Shown: piece by piece, positions 1-6,140 of the stretch
How positions within the stretch are numbered: position 1 is the stretch's first letter
Layout: each line of letters begins with the position of its first letter
Assembly (NCBI GenBank): GCA_002687665.1
Contig: NZAX01000004.1
Span: 2,684-8,823 of the forward strand
DNA length: 6,140 nt
Direction of reading: 5' to 3'
Source: Flavobacteriaceae bacterium
GTDB taxonomy: Bacteria; Bacteroidota; Bacteroidia; Flavobacteriales; Flavobacteriaceae
The notes under the pieces: model-generated
Database searches by the model: none
What the model saw: the letters and a program-made list of their open reading frames with translations, nothing else
What the model was told of the DNA's origin: nothing
Position numbers and translations under genes: made by a program

Positions 1-295
1 TTTTTTCTAAACTAATAAGTATTCTCAATATCAACTGATAAAATATAAATTGATAACCGATTTTTTTTAAACTCTAACTAAATGTTACCTCTTACAGGAA
101 ATTTTACCCAATGGCATTTCACTAATACCTTGATTTTTTAATGTAACAGGTAAAGTGGGAACAAAATCCACTATTGCAAATGAAAATATTTAAAATAATA
201 AAAAATCAGGTTTATTAAGCGAAAATCATTTTAAACAGTGCATTAAAGGTTATTAAATTTCAAACAATTGATTAGTTTTAAAGAAACAAAAAATT
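1..295. other. AT-rich non-coding leader upstream of the NCS1-type transporter gene
   Basis: No open reading frame that starts or ends here is convincing; all three plus frames hit stops within the first 40 bases. The stretch is very AT-rich. It holds a small dyad at 29-40, a half-repeat of ACAGG at 94-98 and 146-150, and a 5-bp inverted pair AGTGG/CCACT at 154-158 and 168-172. A weak sigma70-like pair, TTGCAA (174-179) and TAATAA (196-201) with a 16-nt spacer, could be a promoter for the transporter gene, but I found no good Bacteroidota-type TTTG/TAnnTTTG pair. The 25 bases before the ATG at 296 are A/T-rich with no Shine-Dalgarno sequence, which is usual in this phylum. The promoter must lie here or further upstream, but I cannot place it firmly. 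Confidence 0.6.
29..55. repeat. Small operator-like inverted repeat (TATCA-AC-TGATA) with a third half-site
   Basis: TATCA at 29-33 and TGATA at 36-40 form a perfect 5-bp inverted repeat around a 2-nt centre. A further TTGATA at 50-55 repeats the right half and pairs with TATCAA at 29-34. The shape resembles a regulator binding site, but it lies about 255 bases before the nearest start codon. In DNA this AT-rich a 5-bp dyad can easily arise by chance. Confidence 0.2.
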
Positions 296-1681
296 ATGGC
301 TAAAAACGATAAAAAGCCGTCAGAGTTTGAAAGAGAGTTGGTTCCAGAAAATAAATTAAAGAGCTGGAAAAGCTTTTTAGGAATGTATGCCGGCGAGCAT
401 GCAGCAGGCACAGAATTTATGATTGGTCCTCTTTTCCTCACTGTGGGAGTAAGTGCTTTTGATTTACTTGCCGGTTTATTTTTGGGGAATTTAATGGCGG
501 TTTTATCTTGGCGGTTCATAACAGCCAATATTGCAGTTAAAGAACGTTTTACACTGTATTTTAAACTTGAAAAAATTTCTGGAAAAAAATTAGTAAATTT
601 TTATAATGTAGCCAATGGTGTATTATTTTGTTTTTTGGCGGGTTCCATGATCACAGTTTCGGCAACTGCAGTAGGAGTTCCCACAGGTTTGGAAATGCCA
701 AAACTTACTGATGTTATGCCCAACAGTATCTCATGGATCATCGTGGTTTTAATCATAGGAGGCCTCACTACTTGGATAGCAGCGAAGGGATATGGAATGG
801 TTTCCCAGGCGGCAAACTGGATGTCTCCAGTTATTGTATTAGCTTTTTTGGCCTGCGGAGTGGTTGCATCAAACCAATTGGGAATCCAAAGTTTTTCGGA
901 TTTTGTCGCCGTTTGGGGGGAAGGATCGGAACCCTTTCCCGGTCAAATAAAATACACCTTTTGGCATGTTTTTCTGTGGTCGTGGTTTTGTAATGCAGCC
1001 ATGCATATTGGGATGTCAGACCTTTCAGTATTCCGATACGCCATGTCTGCGGAGTCAGGTTGGACTACCGCCGCAGGCATGTATGTAGGTCATTACATGG
1101 CATGGATTGCAGCCTGTTTACTATATGCCGTCTATATAAAATCACCTGAGGCGGCTGCTATTTTAGCAGAAGGAACTGCCCCACCTGTCGCTCCTGGCCC
1201 TCTGGCCTACAACGCCATTGGTTGGTTTGGAATAATTGCTGTTATATTAGCGGGATGGACCACTGCCAACCCTACCATTTATAGATCAGGATTGGCATTT
1301 CAGGCCATACTTCCTAAATGGTCCATTTCAAAAGCTACTTTATTAGCAGGATCTGTGGCGACCATAGCGGGTATTTTCCCCGCCTTTGCCATGAAACTCC
1401 TTGATTTTGTTGCAGTATATGGATTTATCCTAGCACCTGTTGGTGCTGTAGTTGTTTTTGAATACTATTTTGCGGATCGTTTTGGCGTGGTCAAAAACTA
1501 CGCTGAAAAAAGCAACATCGCTTTCAACAAGTCAGTATTTTTTGCCTGGTTGACCAGTTTTGTGATCTTTTTTGGCTGGTCTAAAACCCAAGGGGTTTTC
1601 TTATCTTTTTTAACTCTTCCTGCATGGTTGTGTTGTGGAATCCTTTTTATTATTTTTAGTAAGATTTATCACGGAAAGTAA
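296..1681 (+). CDS. NCS1-type (purine/cytosine permease-like) membrane transporter
   Basis: This 461-residue integral membrane protein is probably a cation-coupled symporter of the inner membrane. About twelve hydrophobic segments are visible, roughly at residues 40-55, 56-78, 103-127, 146-165, 173-193, 220-240, 258-280, 302-324, 346-368, 370-390, 410-430 and 436-457. Family assignment rests on NCS1-like features: a short polar N-terminus, a GxN step in the second segment (G64, N65), an acidic/Arg-Tyr motif near the end of segment 6 (D242, R247, Y248, resembling the family's D-x-S-R-Y) and a TM8 motif with N325, Y329, G332, L333 and Q336. Known NCS1 members carry nucleobases, allantoin, hydantoins or thiamine-like compounds. 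This protein is divergent, so the substrate is open. The oxidase gene 14 nt downstream suggests the cargo could be a hydroxy acid or a precursor of one. The start at 296 precedes a typical cytosolic N-terminus; no Shine-Dalgarno sequence is seen. Confidence 0.75.
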   Translation: MAKNDKKPSEFERELVPENKLKSWKSFLGMYAGEHAAGTEFMIGPLFLTVGVSAFDLLAGLFLGNLMAVLSWRFITANIAVKERFTLYFKLEKISGKKLVNFYNVANGVLFCFLAGSMITVSATAVGVPTGLEMPKLTDVMPNSISWIIVVLIIGGLTTWIAAKGYGMVSQAANWMSPVIVLAFLACGVVASNQLGIQSFSDFVAVWGEGSEPFPGQIKYTFWHVFLWSWFCNAAMHIGMSDLSVFRYAMSAESGWTTAAGMYVGHYMAWIAACLLYAVYIKSPEAAAILAEGTAPPVAPGPLAYNAIGWFGIIAVILAGWTTANPTIYRSGLAFQAILPKWSISKATLLAGSVATIAGIFPAFAMKLLDFVAVYGFILAPVGAVVVFEYYFADRFGVVKNYAEKSNIAFNKSVFFAWLTSFVIFFGWSKTQGVFLSFLTLPAWLCCGILFIIFSKIYHGK

Positions 1682-1695
1682 TTCCCCTAATTGAA

Positions 1696-2847
1696 ATGTC
1701 AAAACCAATTCAATACAATCCACGTTATCCTTCAATTGAAGATCTAAGGGCTAAAGCCAAAAAACGAATTCCCAAATTCGCATTTGAGTATCTAGAAGGG
1801 GGTTGTAACGAAGACATTAGTCTTTATAAAAATACAAATGAGCTCCGAAAAATAGAGATGAAACCCCGCTATTTAGTTCCTTTCCAAGGAGCTAACTTAA
1901 AAACCGAATTATTTGGACATCAATATGAGGCTCCTTTTGGAATATCTCCTGTCGGTCTTCAGGGTTTAATGTGGCCCAGGTCTCCAGAAATTTTGGCTAA
2001 AGCTGCTTTTGAACACAATATTCCGTTTATACTTAGCACCGTTACTACTGCCAGTATTGAAACCATCGCCAAAATTACAGAGGGTCAAGCTTGGTTCCAA
2101 CTCTACCATCCTGCTGAAGATAGAGTAACTGAGGATATAATAAAAAGAATTGGTGCGGTAGGTTGTCCAGTTATGGTTATTCTTGCAGATGTTCCCTCCT
2201 TTGGATATCGACCCAGAGACATCCGAAACGGATTGTCCATGCCCCCCAGAATGACATTACAAAATATACTTAGGGTAATGAAAAGACCCGAATGGGCTCT
2301 AAGAACACTGATCAATGGACAACCGAATTTTGAAGTATTAAAACCCTATATGCCGAAAAATCTTAATTTAAAACAACTAGGCAAATTCATGAATGCCACT
2401 TTTGAGGGACGTCTGAATGAGGAAAAAGTAAAGAAATTGAGGGACATGTGGAAAGGTAAATTGGTGATAAAAGGAGTAGAATCTCAGGCAGATGTTGAAA
2501 CGGCGATTCGATTGGGCTTGGACGGTATAATCATTTCCAACCATGGGGGAAGACAGGTAGATATGGGACAAGCCACGATAACCTCATTACAAACCATTGC
2601 ACCAAAGTATAGGGCTCAAATAAAAATTATGATGGACAGCGGTATTCGAAGTGGAGCTGATATTGGTAGAGCACTTTCCTCCGGAGCAGATTTTACTTTT
2701 TTGGGAAGGAGTTTTATGTATGGTGTCTCTGCACTGGGAAAAAAAGGTGGAGATCATACCATTTCTATATTAAAAGCACAGTTAACCCAAGTGATGGAGC
2801 AGATGTGCTGTGAAAACCCCAAAGACCTCGCCAAAAGGCTTATTTAG
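1696..2847 (+). CDS. FMN-dependent alpha-hydroxy-acid oxidase/dehydrogenase (glycolate oxidase / LldD family)
   Basis: This 383-residue protein, of normal family length, oxidises an (S)-2-hydroxy acid to a 2-oxo acid through FMN in a single TIM barrel; it lacks a cytochrome b2 domain. The active-site signature SNHGGRQ lies at 281-287, with H283 the expected catalytic base and R286 the expected carboxylate-binding arginine. By comparison with spinach glycolate oxidase, Y32, Y137 (QLY), D165, R172 and K259 match its active-site Tyr24, Tyr129, Asp157, Arg164 and Lys230. The FMN phosphate region reads D314-S-G-I-R, then L336-G-R338. The residue aligned with the Trp108 of glycolate oxidase is V116, so the substrate is probably not simply glycolate. 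No signal peptide or membrane segment is visible, so it should be cytosolic. It lies 14 nt after the transporter gene and is very likely co-transcribed with it. Lactate, mandelate and other hydroxy acids remain possible, and oxidase versus dehydrogenase cannot be decided. Confidence 0.9.
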   Translation: MSKPIQYNPRYPSIEDLRAKAKKRIPKFAFEYLEGGCNEDISLYKNTNELRKIEMKPRYLVPFQGANLKTELFGHQYEAPFGISPVGLQGLMWPRSPEILAKAAFEHNIPFILSTVTTASIETIAKITEGQAWFQLYHPAEDRVTEDIIKRIGAVGCPVMVILADVPSFGYRPRDIRNGLSMPPRMTLQNILRVMKRPEWALRTLINGQPNFEVLKPYMPKNLNLKQLGKFMNATFEGRLNEEKVKKLRDMWKGKLVIKGVESQADVETAIRLGLDGIIISNHGGRQVDMGQATITSLQTIAPKYRAQIKIMMDSGIRSGADIGRALSSGADFTFLGRSFMYGVSALGKKGGDHTISILKAQLTQVMEQMCCENPKDLAKRLI

Positions 2848-2867
2848 ATAATAGAAAAGTTTAAAAC

Positions 2868-3992
2868 TTATCCTACTCTGTAACGATTCAATATATCCAT
2901 ATTCAGATCAAAGCCAATCCCAGGCCTTTCAGGAACCGTTACATATCCATCGCTGTCTAATTTTAACTTTGGAAAAAATAACTCTTTTCGAAGTTCGTCC
3001 ACCTCAGGTGGGTAATACTCAAGTAACTCACCATTTGAAACCGCAGCGACCAATGGTAATTGCAACTCTTGACATCCGTGGGGTGCAATTTTTAGACCCT
3101 TTTCTTCGGCCATTTTTGCGACTGCCAAAGCCACATCATAGCCGGGACAAATGGTAGCATCTACATTGAGCATACTTGCTCCCTTATTTTCAATAAGAGT
3201 TTCAAAATCAGCCAGTGTGTAGTAATTTTCTCCCGCTGAAATGGTCAAAGATGTTGAGGCATTTAGGGTTTTGTGGGCTTTAAAATCATGTATGGCCAAA
3301 GGCTCTTCAAACCAATACACATTGTAGTTTTCCATTTCTTTAGCATATTCCATGGCAGTGGGCAAATCAAAAGCGCAATTGGCATCTACGAGCAAATCTA
3401 GATCGGAGCCAATGGCTTCTCTGGCAGCTTCGATGCGTTTCATGTCCATATCAATTCCAGCAGAGGGATCCCCAATCTTGATTTTTACGGCGGTTGCATT
3501 CAATGTATTAACATTATAAAGCAATTCCTCCTTTAATTCCTCAAGTCCCTTATCTTTTGCGTAGTATCCCCCGGCAATATATGCCCTTACTCTTTTTTGC
3601 TTACCTCCCAAAAGGCTGTGAATGGACTTGCCCTCCATTTTTCCCCTTATATCCCAGCAAGCAATAATTATTGCAGCCAATACCTGAGTATGCAGTCCAG
3701 CAGAACCTAGAATTTTATTTTGCTTTTCTCCCAATTTGAGGGTCAATTTTTCTGTTTCTAGGGGATTCTCTCCAATCAAAAAAGACTTGTAATAGTCCAC
3801 AAAAAGCTTGGAAAAATTATTGGGTCGTACTGCCGCCGTACCACCATTCCATCCTATTCCATGAATTCCCTGATCAGTATAAACAGTTACTACATGAAGT
3901 CGACCTGGACCATAAAAATGCATACCATTCCATATTCCTGGTCTTTCCCATTCAAAGGACTGGCTGGTGATTTGAGTGATTTTGATGGCCAT
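2868..3992 (-). CDS. Mandelate racemase / muconate lactonizing enzyme family protein (enolase superfamily), substrate unknown
   Basis: This 374-residue enzyme has the superfamily layout: an alpha/beta cap at about 1-125, a modified TIM barrel at about 130-345, and a C-terminal return to the cap. Expected Mg2+ ligands are D203 (VDAN), E229 (WFEEP) and E255 (AGEN). The KxK base motif is K170-I-K172. The opposite base is the H305/D278 pair (PHG and VDAT), with E325 (LEYYPP) as the further acid. This is the full set of the mandelate racemase subgroup, whose members abstract the proton alpha to a carboxylate and then racemise, epimerise or dehydrate. Sugar-acid dehydratases are common in this subgroup, so an acid-sugar dehydratase is as likely as a racemase. 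It starts 15 nt after the SLC13 transporter stop on the same strand, so it is probably co-transcribed with it. It should be cytosolic; no signal peptide is visible. The start at 3992 gives the normal N-terminal strand. Confidence 0.9.
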   Translation of the reverse strand: MAIKITQITSQSFEWERPGIWNGMHFYGPGRLHVVTVYTDQGIHGIGWNGGTAAVRPNNFSKLFVDYYKSFLIGENPLETEKLTLKLGEKQNKILGSAGLHTQVLAAIIIACWDIRGKMEGKSIHSLLGGKQKRVRAYIAGGYYAKDKGLEELKEELLYNVNTLNATAVKIKIGDPSAGIDMDMKRIEAAREAIGSDLDLLVDANCAFDLPTAMEYAKEMENYNVYWFEEPLAIHDFKAHKTLNASTSLTISAGENYYTLADFETLIENKGASMLNVDATICPGYDVALAVAKMAEEKGLKIAPHGCQELQLPLVAAVSNGELLEYYPPEVDELRKELFFPKLKLDSDGYVTVPERPGIGFDLNMDILNRYRVG

Positions 3993-4007
3993 AAGGTGTA
4001 ATAAATT

Positions 4008-5489
4008 TTAATTTAGTGAAATTATTTCTTTTATGTCTTCGGGAAATTTGTCGGGTACCAATTCCCATAATATCGGCAAAAGGAAGTAAACCATTACAGT
4101 AATGATTAGGATTGATGTAATGTTCAATAAAAATCCTTTTTTGACCATATCTGGCATTTTCAAAAAGCCTGAACCAAAAACTATTGCGTTTGGTGGTGTC
4201 GCAACCGGCAACATAAACGCACATGAAGCAGATACAGAGGCAGCAACCATCAATACAAATGGATGTAAATCAAATTCAAGACAAATGGGAGCCAAGATGG
4301 GAAGCATCATTGCAATGGTTGCCATATTTGAGGCAATCTCTGTTAAAAAATTAACCACAGTTGCTAATAAAATAAGTAAAAAAAAGAGGTTCAATGTACC
4401 AAAAACAGAAATTTGATTCCCGACCCATTGAGACAATCCGCTGCTGTCCACTGCTTTGGCAAAGGACATACCAGAACCCAATAATAATAGCACCCCCCAG
4501 GGTAAATTTACTGTATCCTTCCATTTCAGAATTTTTTCTTTCTTATCTTCTGAATTGATTATGAATAAAAGTGTTGCAAAAAATATGGCAATTATCGTAT
4601 CATCAATATTGGGGAAAATATTTTTAAGTAAAAAATTCTTTGTTATCCAACAAATAGCCGCTGCTATAAATACGAAACTTACCACTTTTTGCTCATATGT
4701 AAAACTGCCCAACCCCTGCCTCAATTTTGAAATCTCTTCCCTACCTCCAATAAAACCAATTTCTTTAAAGGAAAAAGCCATTCTGGTCAAATAATACCAT
4801 GAAAAGAAAAGGAGTATCATTGAGAGTGGAAAGCCAAAAATAAACCAATCAATAAAAGATATTTCATAACCATATATTTGAGAAATGGCACCCGCCATGA
4901 CCATATTTGTTGGAGTGCCGATCAGTGTAGATACACCTCCAATGGATGCACTGTAAGCAATCGAAAGCATTAATGCCTTTGCAAAAGTATTGCGTTCATT
5001 CACATTAACCTTTGAATTGTCCTTTAATTGTTTAATGATAACAATTCCAATGGGCAACATCATAACCGAAGTAGCAGTATTGGAGATCCACATTGATAGA
5101 AAGGCTGTGGCGAGCATAAAGCCCAAAATAATTTTTCTGATATCAGTTCCTATTAAATAAATGATACTAAGCGCAATACGCTTGTGTAAATTCCATTTTT
5201 CGATGGCAATGGCGATTATAAACCCACCCATAGTGAGAAAAACCAACTTATGCCCGTAGGATGCAGTTGTATCAGCCAATTCCATCCCACCTGTGAGAGG
5301 AAATAGAATCATTGGAAGCAATGCTGTTACTGATATGGGAAGGGCTTCAGAAATCCACCATATAGCAATCCAAAGTGATGAAGCTAAAACCGCTTTTGAA
5401 GGGGCATTTAGATCCGCTGGATTAAAAAACAAAAGGATCAGAAAAAATACACTCGGTCCCAAGTAAAGCCCAAATTTTTTAGAGGACAT
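4008..5489 (-). CDS. SLC13/DASS family anion symporter (di/tricarboxylate or related organic acid)
   Basis: This 493-residue inner-membrane transporter is full length for the divalent anion:Na+ symporter family. Two repeat-related binding motifs are visible: SNTAT at 136-140 in the first half, and TEIASNMAT at 383-391 in the second, where the canonical SNT reads SNM. Each is accompanied by a hairpin motif: S187-T-L-I-G-T-P-T-N195, and the C-terminal signature from S422 through F425, P428 and N434 to V437. Hydrophobic segments lie near 8-22, 33-66, 82-97, 120-150, 173-200, 212-234, 268-284, 297-312, 330-345, 366-403, 412-437 and 455-475. Family members import succinate, malate, citrate, tartrate or sulfate, usually with Na+. 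The enolase-superfamily gene follows 15 nt after its stop, which favours an organic acid over sulfate. The gene is the first of a two-gene minus-strand unit whose promoter should lie in 5490-5637. Confidence 0.9.
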   Translation of the reverse strand: MSSKKFGLYLGPSVFFLILLFFNPADLNAPSKAVLASSLWIAIWWISEALPISVTALLPMILFPLTGGMELADTTASYGHKLVFLTMGGFIIAIAIEKWNLHKRIALSIIYLIGTDIRKIILGFMLATAFLSMWISNTATSVMMLPIGIVIIKQLKDNSKVNVNERNTFAKALMLSIAYSASIGGVSTLIGTPTNMVMAGAISQIYGYEISFIDWFIFGFPLSMILLFFSWYYLTRMAFSFKEIGFIGGREEISKLRQGLGSFTYEQKVVSFVFIAAAICWITKNFLLKNIFPNIDDTIIAIFFATLLFIINSEDKKEKILKWKDTVNLPWGVLLLLGSGMSFAKAVDSSGLSQWVGNQISVFGTLNLFFLLILLATVVNFLTEIASNMATIAMMLPILAPICLEFDLHPFVLMVAASVSASCAFMLPVATPPNAIVFGSGFLKMPDMVKKGFLLNITSILIITVMVYFLLPILWELVPDKFPEDIKEIISLN

Positions 5490-5570
5490 TGCATCTGTTT
5501 TTTTAAAAAAATAGAGGATTTACCAAACTTTTTTTTTCAAATGAACAAAAAAATCTCAAGAAAAAACAGT

Positions 5571-5600
5571 TTTGACTTATCATTAGATATTAACTAATGT
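5571..5600 (+). promoter_or_regulatory. Likely trxB promoter (TTTGACT ... TAATGT)
   Basis: TTGACT at 5572-5577 and TAATGT at 5595-5600 are separated by 17 nt, a good sigma70-like arrangement. The same bases give TTTG at 5571-5574 and a TA step about 20 nt later, the spacing expected for the Bacteroidota primary sigma factor, although the usual TAnnTTTG is only partly matched. Transcription would start near 5607 and give a leader of about 30 nt before the ATG at 5638. Confidence 0.45.
5581..5599. repeat. Inverted repeat CATTAG-N7-CTAATG overlapping the trxB -10 region
   Basis: CATTAG at 5581-5586 and CTAATG at 5594-5599 form a perfect 6-bp inverted repeat with a 7-nt centre. The right arm covers most of the proposed -10 element. 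The size and position suit an operator for a dimeric repressor, or a site relevant to both divergent genes. The sequence context is AT-rich and no regulator gene is present in the window, so function is inference. Confidence 0.3.
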
Positions 5601-5637
5601 TTTATTTACCCAATTTTGGATTTATTTTTGTGGTCTT

Positions 5638-6140
5638 ATGGAGAAAGTGAAAACATTGATCATTGGGAGTGGCCCTGCAGGATATACAGCTGCTATTTAT
5701 GCTGCTCGAGCAGACCTCAAACCATTGTTATATACCGGAATGGAGCCTGGAGGTCAGTTGACCACCACCACAGAGGTGGACAATTTCCCCGGTTATCCAG
5801 ATGGAGTAGATGGCCCAACCATGATGGTGGAGTTACAAAAACAAGCCGAACGTTTTGGAACCAAGGTACGTATCGGTCACATTAGTAAAGTAGAATTTTC
5901 CAAAGAGGTGGGAGGCGTTCACAAAGCCTTTGTAGAGGATGGTAAAGAAATACATGCACAGACCATCATCATCAGCACCGGAGCTACGGCCAAATATTTG
6001 GGTTTACCCAGTGAACAAAAACTTCGCGGTGGAGGGGTTTCTGCCTGTGCTGTCTGTGATGGTTTTTTCTACAAGGGTCAGGAAGTGGCCATTGTTGGTG
6101 GAGGAGATACAGCCGCCGAAGAGGCTACTTATTTGGCCAA
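5638..6140 (+). CDS. trxB: Thioredoxin-disulfide reductase, N-terminal half (runs off the window)
   Basis: This flavoenzyme uses NADPH to reduce thioredoxin in the cytosol. The visible 167 codons cover about half of the usual 310-320 residues. They show the FAD-binding GxGxxG at G10, G12 and G15, a GGQL segment at 38-41 and an NFPGYP segment at 49-54 typical of the FAD domain. They also show STGA at 113-116, the redox pair C137-A-V-C140 followed by D141-G142, and the start of the NADPH-binding motif GGGDT at 154-158. The last motif more often reads GGGDS, a conservative change. The low-molecular-weight bacterial type is clear. ATG 5638 is chosen because the FAD motif follows at the normal distance. 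The gene is divergent from the SLC13 transporter gene and is probably unrelated to it. Nothing looks broken; the absence of a stop is due to the window edge. Confidence 0.96.
   Translation, partial: MEKVKTLIIGSGPAGYTAAIYAARADLKPLLYTGMEPGGQLTTTTEVDNFPGYPDGVDGPTMMVELQKQAERFGTKVRIGHISKVEFSKEVGGVHKAFVEDGKEIHAQTIIISTGATAKYLGLPSEQKLRGGGVSACAVCDGFFYKGQEVAIVGGGDTAAEEATYLA

Larger units (their letters stand above)
5490..5637. other. Divergent intergenic region between the SLC13 transporter gene and trxB
   Basis: These 148 bases must hold promoters for both directions. They are very AT-rich, with a run of nine T at 5529-5537 and several A runs. On the plus strand a good promoter candidate for trxB is present at 5571-5600. 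On the minus strand the best I can see for the transporter is a TTTG (complement of 5538-5541) followed by TATTTTTT (complement of 5506-5513). The 24-nt spacer between them is longer than the roughly 20 nt expected for Bacteroidota, so this pairing is weak. No Shine-Dalgarno sequence precedes either start. Confidence 0.6.

Noticed and set aside
154..172. Hairpin AGTGG/CCACT in the leader, as a small RNA or terminator
   Set aside because: Only five base pairs with a 9-nt loop, no following T tract, and no neighbouring gene end in the window for it to terminate.
253..528. Minus-strand 91-codon frame over the start of the NCS1-type transporter gene
   Set aside because: It is antisense to a supported gene over most of its length, and its product has no recognisable domain.
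2857..2869. AT-only-core palindrome AAGTTT-A-AAACTT between the convergent stop codons, as a bidirectional terminator
   Set aside because: The stem has only one G-C pair per arm, the loop is too small to fold without losing base pairs, and no T run follows. It may be incidental; termination in this gap is likely but cannot be placed.
3952..4224. Minus-strand 90-codon frame spanning the gap between the SLC13 and enolase-superfamily genes
   Set aside because: It overlaps the ends of both supported genes in another frame and shows no domain or start signal.
4102..4794. Two plus-strand reading frames (4102-4416 and 4456-4794) opposite the SLC13 gene
   Set aside because: Both lie wholly inside the antisense of a well-supported transporter gene. 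Their translations are low-complexity and match no family I know.
5623..5630. TATTTTTG, a perfect match to the Bacteroidota -7 element TAnnTTTG, just before trxB
   Set aside because: It lies 8 bases from the ATG, so the mRNA would be almost leaderless, and there is no TTTG or TTG about 20 nt upstream of it. The pair at 5572-5600 is better.
5616..5885. Plus-strand 89-codon frame overlapping the start of trxB
   Set aside because: It is a shifted frame of trxB; the trxB frame carries all FAD and redox motifs and this one carries none.

Overview
The window looks like chromosomal DNA of a member of the Bacteroidota, probably from the Cytophagales or Flavobacteriales. The evidence is indirect: protein-coding DNA of moderate to low GC, AT-rich gaps with long A and T runs, no convincing Shine-Dalgarno sequences before most starts, and a thioredoxin reductase whose N-terminal half has the wording typical of that phylum. 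There is no rRNA, tRNA, insertion sequence, CRISPR array or prophage gene.

Layout: 1-295 is an AT-rich leader without a gene. Two plus-strand genes follow, 14 nt apart: an NCS1-type (purine/cytosine permease-like) membrane transporter (296-1681) and an FMN-dependent alpha-hydroxy-acid oxidase/dehydrogenase (1696-2847). They converge, across a 20-nt gap, on a two-gene minus-strand unit. In transcription order that unit is an SLC13/DASS carboxylate transporter (5489-4008) and, 15 nt later, an enolase-superfamily enzyme of the mandelate racemase type (3992-2868). A 148-nt intergenic region then separates the transporter from a divergent plus-strand trxB gene. trxB is housekeeping in character and is cut by the window end at 6140.

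The four central genes form two 'transporter plus enzyme' pairs facing each other. Both enzymes act next to the carboxylate of 2-hydroxy acids or sugar acids: one oxidises an alpha-hydroxy acid to a 2-oxo acid, the other removes an alpha proton (racemisation, epimerisation or dehydration). The simplest inference is a small catabolic locus that imports and processes an organic acid. The substrate cannot be read from the sequence, and no regulator or downstream enzyme lies in the window. I found no clear evidence of a wholly new system. The most interesting points are the hydroxy-acid locus itself and its unusual use of an NCS1-type carrier, the complete set of racemase-type catalytic residues with spacing like that of mandelate racemase, and a dyad overlapping the likely trxB promoter.
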